Positions 17,101 to 25,493 of a stretch of 47,802 nt of DNA are shown here, piece after piece (position 1 is the first letter of the stretch; the number at the start of each line of letters is the position of its first letter). The notes beneath the pieces are model-generated. The model ran no database searches. It was not told the DNA's origin and saw nothing but the letters and a program-made list of their open reading frames with translations. This DNA is from Thiodiazotropha sp050305975. GTDB lineage: Bacteria; Pseudomonadota; Gammaproteobacteria; Chromatiales; Chromatiaceae. The translations under genes and the position numbers were made by a program. The stretch is taken from positions 1-47,802 of the forward strand of contig JBNLGI010000130.1 in the NCBI GenBank assembly GCA_050305975.1. Reading direction: 5' to 3'.

Positions 17101-17105
17101 GAGGG
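17101..17105 (+). promoter_or_regulatory. Ribosome binding site deciding the ChaN-like start
   Basis: GAGGG lies 7 bases before TTG at 17113. That start gives a proper signal peptide, whereas the in-frame TTG at 17050 would add a 21-residue non-signal extension. No ATG is available. Confidence 0.5.
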
Positions 17106-17112
17106 ACAGGCG

Positions 17113-18228
17113 TTGTTTCGATTGAGTTCCCTGCTGTGGCTGCTGGCTGGCATGATGACATGTGTGGGCGCGGCCGAGAAGGCCCCCAATACGGTGGTCG
17201 ATCTGTCGACTTTGATGAATATGGACGCACTGATCGAGCAGGTGGCTGACAGGCGGGTGGTCTACGTGGGGGAGGCCCACGACCAGTATCAGCACCACCT
17301 TAACCAGCTGGCGCTGATCGAAGGTCTGCACGCCCGGCATCCCGAACTGGCGATCGGCCTGGAGTTTTTCTTCCAGCCGTTCCAGCCGGTGCTGGACCGC
17401 TACATCGCCGGCGAGATCGGAGAGGCCGAACTGCTGCGCGAAACGGAGTATTTCGACCGCTGGCGTTTCGACTACCGACTCTACCGGCCGATATTCCGGT
17501 ATGCCCGGGAACAGGGGATTCCCCTGCTGGCGCTCAATCTGGAGCGGGAGATCACAGAACAGGTGGCCCGGGAGGGGATGCAGAGTCTGAGCGACGAGCA
17601 GAAGGTGCGCCTACCCGCTGAGATCGATCGCGACAATGCGGCCTATGTGGAGCGGATCCGCTCGGTGTTCGAGCATCACCCGCCACGCGAGGGGCGGGAA
17701 TTCGAGAACTTCCTTCAGGTGCAGCTGTTGTGGGACGAGTCCATGGCGGAACGCGTCGCGGATTGGCTGCAGGCGCATGCGGACGGCCACATGGTAGTGC
17801 TGGCGGGCGTCGGCCATCTGATGTATCGGCAGGGCATACCCGATCGGGTGGAGCGCCGGGTCCCGCACAGCAGCGCGGTGATCCTGAACGTCAACCAGAC
17901 CGATGGTCTGGATAAGGAGGTGGCCGACTATCTGGTGATGGCGACCAGGAACGAACTGCCTGCGGCCGGCAAGCTGGGTGTCTTTCTCGATCTGCAGGAC
18001 TCGCCACCCAGGGTGAGCGGTTTCGACGACACCAGCGGTGCCGCCAAGGCGGGTGTGAAATCGGGCGATCGTGTGCTCGCCATCGACGGCAACGCGATCA
18101 ACACCTACGCCGATGTCCGAATCGCCCTGTTGGACAAGACTGCGGGCGAGACGGTCGAAGTCGAGGTGGAGCGGAAGCGGTTCCTGCTCGGGACCCTACG
18201 CAAGACATTCTCGGTCATACTCAACTGA
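17113..18228 (+). CDS. ChaN-family protein with C-terminal PDZ domain
   Basis: A 371-residue exported protein. After the signal peptide (LSSLLWLLAGMMTCVGA) comes a ChaN/Tiki-like domain with GEAHDQYQHHLNQLALI, IGLEFFF, EYFDRWRFDYRLYRPIFRYA and VVLAGVGHLMYRQGIP. These include the conserved GE-H and GxGH elements of the haem-binding/Tiki superfamily. The last 90 or so residues are a PDZ domain (SGAAKAGVKSGDRVLAIDG). ChaN binds haem in Campylobacter; a role in haem or iron handling, or as a Tiki-like peptidase, is possible. The added PDZ suggests it docks onto a partner's C-terminus. It is divergent from the M1 peptidase gene and 22 bases upstream of trhP. Confidence 0.85.
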   Translation: MFRLSSLLWLLAGMMTCVGAAEKAPNTVVDLSTLMNMDALIEQVADRRVVYVGEAHDQYQHHLNQLALIEGLHARHPELAIGLEFFFQPFQPVLDRYIAGEIGEAELLRETEYFDRWRFDYRLYRPIFRYAREQGIPLLALNLEREITEQVAREGMQSLSDEQKVRLPAEIDRDNAAYVERIRSVFEHHPPREGREFENFLQVQLLWDESMAERVADWLQAHADGHMVVLAGVGHLMYRQGIPDRVERRVPHSSAVILNVNQTDGLDKEVADYLVMATRNELPAAGKLGVFLDLQDSPPRVSGFDDTSGAAKAGVKSGDRVLAIDGNAINTYADVRIALLDKTAGETVEVEVERKRFLLGTLRKTFSVILN

Positions 18229-18250
18229 TCCTTCCAGAACTGTCTACGTC

Positions 18251-19555
18251 ATGAAGAAGCCAGAGCTGCTTTCACCCGCCGGTACCTTGAAGAATGCGCG
18301 CTACGCTTTCTCTTATGGGGCCGATGCCGTCTACGCGGGACTGCCCCGCTACAGCCTGCGGGTGCGCAACAACGATTTTCTGGAACAGAATCTGGCCATC
18401 GGGATAGCCGAGGCTCACAGTCTCGGCCGCCGCTTCTACCTGGCATGCAACGTGATGCCTCACGGCGCCAAATTGAAGACATTTCTGCGCGATCTCGAGC
18501 CGGTGGTCGAAATGGGGCCCGACGCGCTGATCATGTCCGATCCGGGGCTGATACTCATGGTGCGCGAAACCTGGCCCGAGATGCCGGTGCACCTCTCGGT
18601 GCAGGCCAATACGGTGAATGCAGAGGCGGTGCGTTTCTGGCAGCAGCAGGGATTGAGCCGGGTAATTCTGTCGAGGGAACTCTCGCTCGACGAGGTGGAT
18701 GAGATCCGTCAGGCCTGTCCCGACATGGAGCTTGAGGTGTTTGTCCATGGCGCGCTCTGTATCGCCTACTCGGGGCGCTGTCTGCTCTCCGGTTACTTCA
18801 ACCATCGGGACGCCAATCAGGGAACCTGTACCAACAGTTGTCGCTGGGACTACAAGCTTTCGCAACCGGTGGCGCCCCCGGCCCTGTCACAAGGGCCGGC
18901 AGGTGTCACCCGGCATGCGGAGGCGGACGGGATCTACTATCTGGAGGAGCCCAACCGTCCCGGCGAACAGATGCCGGTGTTCGAGGACGAACACGGGACC
19001 TACATCATGAACTCGAAGGATCTTCGGGCGGTCGAGCACGTGGCGCGCTTGGTTGAGATCGGCGTCGACTGTCTGAAGATCGAAGGGCGGACCAAGTCCC
19101 ACTATTACACCGCCCGCACGACCCAGGTCTATCGACAGGCCATCGATGACGCCGCCGCAGGCAGGCCGTTCCAAGTCGACTTGATGGCTGACCTGGAGAG
19201 CCTGGCAAATCGCGGCTACACGGATGGCTTCTATCAGCGTCATGCGTCCCAGGAGCTGCAGAACTATCGCTTCGGGAGCTCCCAGGCTCAGCGTCAGCAG
19301 TTCGTCGCCGAAGTGACCGATGTGGATTCCGCCAGCGGCCTGGTGCAGGTGGATGTCAAGAACAAGCTGCGGGTGGGGGATCGCCTGGAGCTGCTTACGC
19401 CGTCAGGTAACCGAAGCTTTATTCTGGAGCATATGGAAGACCTGCAGGGCAATCCGATTGCGGAGGCGCCGGGAGGGGGGCATCGGGTGCGTTTGGCCTT
19501 GCCCTCGATCGAAGTGGACAGCGGTCTGCTCTGCCGCTATCTGGAGGCTTCATGA
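18251..19555 (+). CDS. trhP: U32-family tRNA hydroxylation protein TrhP (YegQ)
   Basis: A 434-residue U32 protein, close to the E. coli YegQ length of about 450. It begins KKPELLSPAGTLKNARYAF and has the family signature in the middle: FVHGALCIAYSGRCLLSGYF, then RDANQGTCTNSCRW. The four cysteines of that region are intact and are thought to hold an iron-sulfur cluster. TrhP takes part in prephenate-dependent hydroxylation of U34 in some tRNAs. The frame is open far upstream inside the ChaN-like gene; the ATG at 18251 is chosen because homology starts there. It overlaps the next gene by 4 bases. Confidence 0.93.
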   Translation: MKKPELLSPAGTLKNARYAFSYGADAVYAGLPRYSLRVRNNDFLEQNLAIGIAEAHSLGRRFYLACNVMPHGAKLKTFLRDLEPVVEMGPDALIMSDPGLILMVRETWPEMPVHLSVQANTVNAEAVRFWQQQGLSRVILSRELSLDEVDEIRQACPDMELEVFVHGALCIAYSGRCLLSGYFNHRDANQGTCTNSCRWDYKLSQPVAPPALSQGPAGVTRHAEADGIYYLEEPNRPGEQMPVFEDEHGTYIMNSKDLRAVEHVARLVEIGVDCLKIEGRTKSHYYTARTTQVYRQAIDDAAAGRPFQVDLMADLESLANRGYTDGFYQRHASQELQNYRFGSSQAQRQQFVAEVTDVDSASGLVQVDVKNKLRVGDRLELLTPSGNRSFILEHMEDLQGNPIAEAPGGGHRVRLALPSIEVDSGLLCRYLEAS

Positions 19556-20430
19556 AGATCGGCTTGCGGGTCTGCGTCAACAGCCTGCGGGGAGCGCTGC
19601 ATGGGGTGCCGAATCTGCTCCGGCTGTTCGATACCTACAAGGTCCGAGCCAGTTTTTTCTTTGCCCTGGGACCGGACCGCTGTGGCCGGTTCAGCAGCGC
19701 CCATCCCCTGCAACCCTGGTGCAAGCAACGCGACTTCATGTCGAGGCTTGCAACGACGCTGCTGCCACCGCGAATCATGGCGGATCGGGCAGTGGATCAG
19801 ATGCGTGCGGTGAAGGAGGCCGGGCACGAGATCGGCCTGCTCTCCTTCGATCCGGTGCGTTGGGTGCAGATGGCGGCGCATGCCGATATGGACTGGACGC
19901 GGAGCGAGCTGAACAAGGCAGCCGATCTCTTCGGCCGGGTTTTTGGTGAGCCGCCCCGCTGCCATGCTGCATCCGGATGGCAGGTAAATCCTCATTTGTT
20001 GAAGTTTGAAGAGGAAATCGGCTTAGAATACGCCGCTGATGTGCGGGGAAAATCCGTTTTTCTTCCCCGTCTGCAAGGGGTGGGTTCGGTCTGTCCCCAG
20101 ATAGCGACCACACTCCCTGCTCTGACAGAGTTGCTGAGCAAGGGGGAAGGAGTGACGCCGGAGAATGTCCATGAGTACCTGTACGCCGAAAGCCAGTACA
20201 TACTGCCTCATGGTCACGTCTACTCCCTGGATGCGGAGATGGAGGGTGAGGGATTTCTGTCATTGATGGAGAAGCTGGTGATTATGTGGAAGGGCTACGG
20301 AGAAGGCCTGGCCACTCTCGGAGAGATTCTTCGGGCTACTGATACATCTCAGTTGAAAAGTCACCAAATTGGTTGGAGTCGGGATGATCTGCCGGAGAGC
20401 TACTTGGCCAGGCAGTCTTTGCCGTTATGA
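19552..20430 (+). CDS. ArnD-like NodB-fold protein with degenerate metal site (probable pseudoenzyme)
   Basis: A 292-residue protein aligning along its length with ArnD, the deformylase of undecaprenyl-phosphate 4-formamido-arabinose. Shared segments include MKIGLRV..S.RG...GVP.LL.L, VRASFFFALGPD, GHEIGL, CHAASGWQVNP and a VYSLDAEMEG block. However, the ligand positions of carbohydrate esterase family 4 are all changed. The DVD motif is CVN (Cys8, Asn10). The HxxxH motif after EIGL is Leu97 and Pro101. The late His (IHAE in ArnD) is Asp (LDAE). It should therefore not hydrolyse by the usual zinc mechanism. The ATG overlaps the trhP stop (ATGA), implying co-expression. A binding or regulatory role is inferred. 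Confidence 0.82.
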   Translation: MKIGLRVCVNSLRGALHGVPNLLRLFDTYKVRASFFFALGPDRCGRFSSAHPLQPWCKQRDFMSRLATTLLPPRIMADRAVDQMRAVKEAGHEIGLLSFDPVRWVQMAAHADMDWTRSELNKAADLFGRVFGEPPRCHAASGWQVNPHLLKFEEEIGLEYAADVRGKSVFLPRLQGVGSVCPQIATTLPALTELLSKGEGVTPENVHEYLYAESQYILPHGHVYSLDAEMEGEGFLSLMEKLVIMWKGYGEGLATLGEILRATDTSQLKSHQIGWSRDDLPESYLARQSLPL

Positions 20431-20460
20431 TGCAGGTGTAAACAATTCGGAATTACATTT

Positions 20461-20475
20461 AGGATCTATGATCCT
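20461..20475. repeat. Short perfect palindrome in the gap before the accessory island
   Basis: AGGATC-TAT-GATCCT is a perfect 6-bp inverted repeat with a 3-base loop, 31 bases after the ArnD-like gene. No T-run follows, so it is weak as a terminator. It lies where base composition changes from GC-rich to AT-rich, in the 138-base gap (20431-20568) upstream of the first island gene. Confidence 0.4.
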
Positions 20476-20568
20476 CTAATGGGGGCGGTGTATAGCATTT
20501 GTGTGTGCCATTTGATACAGGTACTCCAAATATATACACCTTAAATCAAAATAATATTGGGACGGGGT

Positions 20569-21672
20569 ATGTCAATAATTACTCCTAAAAACGATCGAGT
20601 CCATGAGCTGTATATTGGATTGGAGGGGTTGCAGCAGCTGAAAGACGACTGGGTCATGCTGCTCCGAAGTGTGGAAAGCCCCGCGTATTACCAGGATTGG
20701 CGCTGGATGTATGCCGTAGTCAAGTGGCTGATTGCCGCCCCGGTCTTCTTTATTACGATCAAGAAGTCCGGCAGGACTGTGCTGATTCTTCCGCTACAGG
20801 CGGACTCTATTCTAAAAGGCGGAATCCGCTATAAGGTTCTGCGCTTCCCCACGCATAATCACATCAGACTTTCTGATTTGATTTGCGATACTACAGCTGT
20901 CGATCAGGATGACCTGAACTCGGTCTTCTCATATCTCACAAAACACGATCCTTGTGCTTGGAGATTTCTCGAACTCAAAGGGATCAACGCAAACTCTCAG
21001 TTTCGCAAATTGATTGAAATGTCCGGAGAGACCCTGGATGAGCAGTCAAGTAATGCCTATTTCAAAGTCGAGAACAGCAATTTCGAACAAGGGCTGTCCA
21101 AAAAGTTCTTGAAAAACATCGAGCGGCTGGCGAAGAAGGCGGAAAGTGAGGTAGGAGGCATAGAGGCTTCCTTCAACATGGATCGTGAGAATTTACACAG
21201 TATCCTTGAGGTTTTTCTGGAGGTCGAAGCATCGGGCTGGAAAGGAGATGGCGGAACGTCAACCGCGATCAAAAACCATTCGGAACTGGTTTCGTTTTAC
21301 AAAGAGGTCCTGGATCTCTTTTCTGAAGACAATTCATTTGCTATCAACTTGCTTTATTTCGGAGATAAGCCGGCAGCCGCACAACTTTGTATTCGATGCG
21401 AGCATGCTTGGTATATCCTGAAAATCGGTTACGAGGAGAGTCTGAAGAAGTATGGACCCGGAAACATACTCATGTTGAGATTCCTCACTGAAGTAAGCCG
21501 TGATGAATCGATTAAAGAGGTAAATTTGGTGACCTCGCCTGATTGGGCGAGCCGTTGGCATCTGGAAACAAGGCCGGTATTTGGCTACAGGCACTTCAAT
21601 AACGACCTAATGGGGAGTGTCTCCAAAGTGATTTTTTACGCAGGTTATAAGTTCAAATCGTTCACTAGGTGA
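20569..21672 (+). CDS. BioF2/FemAB-like GNAT-fold acyltransferase
   Basis: A 367-residue protein of the CelD/BcsL (BioF2-like) double-GNAT family. Hallmarks are W.....S..AYYQDWRWMYAV near the N-terminus, KFLKNIERLAKKAE in the middle, and the C-terminal GNAT motif FGDKPAAAQLCIRCEHAWYILKIGYEESLKKYGPGNILMLRFL. Family members transfer acyl or aminoacyl groups in surface-polysaccharide or secondary-metabolite pathways. The start is ATG at 20569; a TTG four codons upstream is less likely. It is followed after 24 bases by the carbamoyltransferase. Base composition is clearly poorer in G+C than the flanking genes. Substrate unknown. Confidence 0.83.
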   Translation: MSIITPKNDRVHELYIGLEGLQQLKDDWVMLLRSVESPAYYQDWRWMYAVVKWLIAAPVFFITIKKSGRTVLILPLQADSILKGGIRYKVLRFPTHNHIRLSDLICDTTAVDQDDLNSVFSYLTKHDPCAWRFLELKGINANSQFRKLIEMSGETLDEQSSNAYFKVENSNFEQGLSKKFLKNIERLAKKAESEVGGIEASFNMDRENLHSILEVFLEVEASGWKGDGGTSTAIKNHSELVSFYKEVLDLFSEDNSFAINLLYFGDKPAAAQLCIRCEHAWYILKIGYEESLKKYGPGNILMLRFLTEVSRDESIKEVNLVTSPDWASRWHLETRPVFGYRHFNNDLMGSVSKVIFYAGYKFKSFTR

Positions 21673-21696
21673 CGTAATCGTCGGAGAAAATTAAGA

Positions 21697-23382
21697 ATGA
21701 ACATTTTAGGGATTAACTATTTTTTTCACGATTCCTCCGCTTGTGTCGTCAAGGATGGTGAACTTGTAGTCGCTTTGGAGGAGGAGCGATTCACTCGCAG
21801 GAAACACTCAACCAGTTTTCCGCACAACGCTGTTGAGCAATGCCTCTCCTATGCGGGATTGACGGCGTCGGACATCGATCATATCGCAGTTTCCATAAAG
21901 CCTTCGAAACACTGGGCCAAGAAGCTTGTCTACGGGCTGTCCCTGGGAAGCAAGATGGCGCCGTTTGTGAAGCATGAGCTGAGGGATACCCTGTTCAAGC
22001 AGAGGGACCTGAACAAATGGTACGAAACGTTTTCCAGTTCGGGAGGGCGTGCCCCAATACACTTCGTCGAACACCATCTTTCGCATATCGTCGGGACCTA
22101 CTTTCTTTCACCCTATCAGCATGCGGCCTTGCTTTCGCTCGATGGTTCAGGCGAATGGTCGACCCTTTTTGTCGGTGAAGCGAAAGGGTATGACTTCAAG
22201 AAGTTCTCGGAGACCATGTTTCCGCACTCTCTGGGCTCCTTCTATGAGGCGGCAACCGAATTCTGCGGATTCAGGCCGAACTATGACGAAGGGAAGACAA
22301 TGGGGTTGGCGCCTTTCGGTGATCCTGAGCGGTTTTATGACATCGTAGAGCGTATCGTGGAGGTGACCGATGATGCACAAGTCAAGATCGATTTGTCATA
22401 TTTCAACTATCAGAACTGGAGTCGCAGACGTTGCTCGAATAAATTTTATGAGGTTTTCGGCAAGCCCAGGGGCAAGAATGATCCTTTTGAAGACCGCCAC
22501 CACGATGTGGCGGCTGCATTTCAAAGAGTTCTTGAAGACAAGGTGCTCCAAATCTGCCGCTATTTGGAGCAGAAAACGGATGCGGAGTACCTGGTGCTGG
22601 CCGGTGGTGTATCGCTGAACAGTGTAATGAACGGGCGAATCGTGCGCGAAACCCGTTTCAAAGACGTCTATGTGATGCCGGCTGCGGGCGATAACGGCAC
22701 ATCTATCGGTGCGGCATATTATCTGCATCACATTACACTCGGAAATAAGGATCGTTTCCACCACAGCAATCCCTATGTCGGTAATCACTACGACAAAGAG
22801 CAGGTGCGAAAGATACTGGACGAGTGCAAGTTGAATTATGAGGAGTCGGACAACATCTGTCTGGATACGGCCAAGATATTACGCGATGGCAATATCATTG
22901 GCTGGTACCAGGGTAGAATGGAGATAGGACCGAGGGCGCTCGGAAACAGAAGTATCCTGGCCGACCCGACGCTTGCCGGCATGAAGGATAAGATTAATGC
23001 CGAGGTCAAGCATCGTGAAGCCTATCGCCCGTTTGCTCCTTCGGCGCCAGTGGAGGCGAAAAACGAGTTTTTCGATATCGAGGTCGAAGCACCATTCATG
23101 CTGAAGGTTTGCGATGTGCTGGAGGACAAGAAAGGCATCATTCCCGCGATCACGCATGTGGACGGATCGGCAAGGCTGCAGACCGTGCGCCAGGAGACGA
23201 ATCCAAGATACCATCAGCTGTTGACCGAGTTCGGCAAGCTGTCGGGTGTCCCGGTATTGTTGAATACCAGTTTCAATATCATGGGTGAACCGATTGTGGA
23301 ATCGCCATTGCATGCTATTCGGTGCTTTTTCTCGACCGGTCTCGACATACTGGTTATCGATGATTTTATAATTCGAAAGTAA
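21697..23382 (+). CDS. NodU/CmcH-family O-carbamoyltransferase
   Basis: A 561-residue carbamoyltransferase with both domains. The N-terminal YrdC-related/kinase-like part has NILGINYFFHDSSAC (HDSSA at 11-15), EHHLSH (125-130) and LDGSGEWSTLF. The C-terminal part has LVLAGGVSLNSVMNGRIV, MEIGPRALGNRSILADP and a STSFNIMGEPIVESP-like end (NTSFNIMGEPIVESP). These enzymes transfer the carbamoyl group of carbamoyl phosphate to a hydroxyl of a sugar, antibiotic or Nod factor. It lies between a GNAT and a small membrane protein in a likely operon. It implies that the island makes a carbamoylated product. The acceptor is unknown. Confidence 0.95.
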   Translation: MNILGINYFFHDSSACVVKDGELVVALEEERFTRRKHSTSFPHNAVEQCLSYAGLTASDIDHIAVSIKPSKHWAKKLVYGLSLGSKMAPFVKHELRDTLFKQRDLNKWYETFSSSGGRAPIHFVEHHLSHIVGTYFLSPYQHAALLSLDGSGEWSTLFVGEAKGYDFKKFSETMFPHSLGSFYEAATEFCGFRPNYDEGKTMGLAPFGDPERFYDIVERIVEVTDDAQVKIDLSYFNYQNWSRRRCSNKFYEVFGKPRGKNDPFEDRHHDVAAAFQRVLEDKVLQICRYLEQKTDAEYLVLAGGVSLNSVMNGRIVRETRFKDVYVMPAAGDNGTSIGAAYYLHHITLGNKDRFHHSNPYVGNHYDKEQVRKILDECKLNYEESDNICLDTAKILRDGNIIGWYQGRMEIGPRALGNRSILADPTLAGMKDKINAEVKHREAYRPFAPSAPVEAKNEFFDIEVEAPFMLKVCDVLEDKKGIIPAITHVDGSARLQTVRQETNPRYHQLLTEFGKLSGVPVLLNTSFNIMGEPIVESPLHAIRCFFSTGLDILVIDDFIIRK

Positions 23383-23383
23383 A

Positions 23384-23764
23384 GTGCGCATACAATCTGC
23401 ATTGTTGAACATCATGGCGATTCTCAGCGTCTATCCTCTTGCGCTGACGCTTTCTGTGGCCATTGATACGCTGTTTGGGCCAAGGGCATTTTTCGATGAA
23501 TTGTCATTCGGGACCAGGCAGAGGTTATTCGCTCAGCTGCTTCAGGATTGGGCGAGTTCCGCGGTCTGGTGGCTACCGATCGCGCTGCTGGTTTTGCTAT
23601 GTACGACCTCAAGGTGGAACCGGGGATGTGTCTATTTGTCTCTCGGTATAGGTCTGATTATCCTTTCAGTCACATACGTGACAGCGGCTATACCGGCATT
23701 TCTTGCGGCTACCGTTGGTTTTGCCTTCATCATGCCGGCTCTCGTTAACCTGCGGCATATCTAA
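23384..23764 (+). CDS. Small polytopic membrane protein
   Basis: A 126-residue protein with about four hydrophobic segments (8-28, 57-75, 80-100, 102-121). No family was recognised. The GTG at 23384 begins 1 base after the carbamoyltransferase stop; an ATG at 23414 is an alternative that keeps the first helix. Small membrane partners are often found after NodU-type carbamoyltransferases, so a role at the membrane with that enzyme is inferred. It ends 11 bases before the caspase-like gene, which supports one transcript. Confidence 0.7.
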   Translation: MRIQSALLNIMAILSVYPLALTLSVAIDTLFGPRAFFDELSFGTRQRLFAQLLQDWASSAVWWLPIALLVLLCTTSRWNRGCVYLSLGIGLIILSVTYVTAAIPAFLAATVGFAFIMPALVNLRHI

Positions 23765-23775
23765 GTAAAGCGATC

Positions 23776-25221
23776 ATGAAGCGTCTTTTACCTCTGCTGT
23801 TGTCTCTGTATGCACTCGTGTCGAATGCGGGTATGAGTATCGTGCAGATCGGCGGTGGAAATAAGATCGATAATTCACAGGGTCAGATTGAAGATAACGT
23901 TATCTGGCTGAATGAAATTTTACGCAAGACCGGGAATGGTGTTCAGAACTATTACGCATCAGGGACTGGCGATGAGAAGGATGTGGGGCTCTTTGTAGAG
24001 GATGACAGGCCAAAATCGATGCTGCCGATTGGCAGGGTGTTTGGTGACCCGGTAGACGAGCGTATCTTCTATCGGCACAACAGAGTCGATGACTTAGCGG
24101 GCAGCATGAATAAAGACGACATCGTGAAATCGCTGTCGGAGACGCTCTCCGGATTGGCGCAGAATCAACAGTTTCTGCTCATCTACAACGGTCATGGTGG
24201 TAAAGACGATGTGGATGTGCGTGACAATTATCTGAAGATATGGGGTGAGGAGAAGCTGACAGTTTCCGAAGTCGACAAGCTGTTCGATATGGCGCCTGAA
24301 TCGACGACTGTTCGTTACGTATTTCCTCAATGCTATTCAGGTGCTTTTTACAGACTTGTGTATGAAGACCCGTATTCAGACAAGTTCGGCAAACAGATGC
24401 GTTGCGGCTTTTTCTCTGAAACGCCCTATGATCAGTCCGAAGGGTGTTCCTTGAGCACGAATAGAGAAGAGTACCGCGATTACTCGACCTATTTTTTTGC
24501 TCCACTCAATGGTAGAACTCGCAACGAAGAACCTCTGCCTATTGATCCGGATCTGGACGGGAACGGCATCATTTCGTTTGCTGAGTCTCATCTGTACGCC
24601 ATCAAGGCAGGGACAAGTAAAGATCTTTCCAGATCGACAAGCGAGGTTTTCTTGGAGAACTGGGCTCCCTGGTACCTCCGCTGGGCAGGGAGAAAATATG
24701 ATATGGAGAGCCAGTATTGGGGGATCGCTGATTTCCTGGCCAAACGAGAGAGTCTGGATCTCGATGATCGATCCCTTGGCATGCACAGGAAGCAGGTGAA
24801 TGAGGAACTTGATAAGCTCAATGACGATTTGGAAAATTGCGAAAGCAGTGCCGATAGTGTTGCGGAGCAATTAAGAAAAGAGTTGATCAAGCGCTGGCCG
24901 GAGCTCATGCATCCCTATACATCGCGTTATATTGAAGTGGTAGAGCAAAACCTCGAGGAAATAGTCAAGCGGCTCAATAATGACGATGAGTACAAGAAGC
25001 TTGTCGAGTATCAAGAGGAATGCAAGAAGACGAATGATGAAATCCTGACAACGGAGCGGAAGCTTGCGCAGATTGAAAAGATTCTGCGCTACAAAAATTT
25101 GGCAATGCTAGAGTACTACTTCAAGCGATATGCGGGTGAAGGGGAGCAGTCGCATTATGGTTCTCTCCTGAAGTGCGAGGGAGGTGCCTTCTTCACGGAA
25201 GACGCCATGCAGCTCCACTAA
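23776..25221 (+). CDS. Secreted caspase-fold (C13/clan CD-like) peptidase with EF-hand loop and coiled coil
   Basis: A 481-residue exported protein: signal peptide 1-18 (cleavage near SNA), then a caspase-like domain. The dyad is visible as LLIYNGHGG (His140) and VRYVFPQCYSG (Cys186), each preceded by a hydrophobic strand as in clan CD peptidases (legumain, caspases). Residues 259-270 (DLDGNGIISFAE) fit the 12-residue EF-hand calcium loop, with Asp/Asp/Asn at 1, 3, 5, Gly6, Ile8 and Glu12. Residues about 336-445 are highly charged and helical with heptad-like spacing, predicting a coiled coil. It is the only clear protease of the island and is coupled to a carbamoyltransferase operon. The target is unknown; it could process an exported protein made by linked or unlinked genes. 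Confidence 0.83.
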   Translation: MKRLLPLLLSLYALVSNAGMSIVQIGGGNKIDNSQGQIEDNVIWLNEILRKTGNGVQNYYASGTGDEKDVGLFVEDDRPKSMLPIGRVFGDPVDERIFYRHNRVDDLAGSMNKDDIVKSLSETLSGLAQNQQFLLIYNGHGGKDDVDVRDNYLKIWGEEKLTVSEVDKLFDMAPESTTVRYVFPQCYSGAFYRLVYEDPYSDKFGKQMRCGFFSETPYDQSEGCSLSTNREEYRDYSTYFFAPLNGRTRNEEPLPIDPDLDGNGIISFAESHLYAIKAGTSKDLSRSTSEVFLENWAPWYLRWAGRKYDMESQYWGIADFLAKRESLDLDDRSLGMHRKQVNEELDKLNDDLENCESSADSVAEQLRKELIKRWPELMHPYTSRYIEVVEQNLEEIVKRLNNDDEYKKLVEYQEECKKTNDEILTTERKLAQIEKILRYKNLAMLEYYFKRYAGEGEQSHYGSLLKCEGGAFFTEDAMQLH

Positions 25222-25493
25222 ACGCATGGGCTGCACTGAGATCCAAACATTGCCCCGTAGTCACAGATGGTAACCGCGGGCTCTACGCCTGGCGCTTCAA
25301 CATCGCCCGATGTTGTGAGCATCCCGATCTGACAATACATATTTTCGATGGGTTCTAAGGTAATGGGCGCGCGCTCGAATACTTTGCAGCATATAAGGCT
25401 CATGTGTATGATTCTCGCTGATACGACCTGTGACAGGAAATCTCACGTTTCGTACTCAGGATTCAACGCATAGCGACCTACCGGACCAATCCC

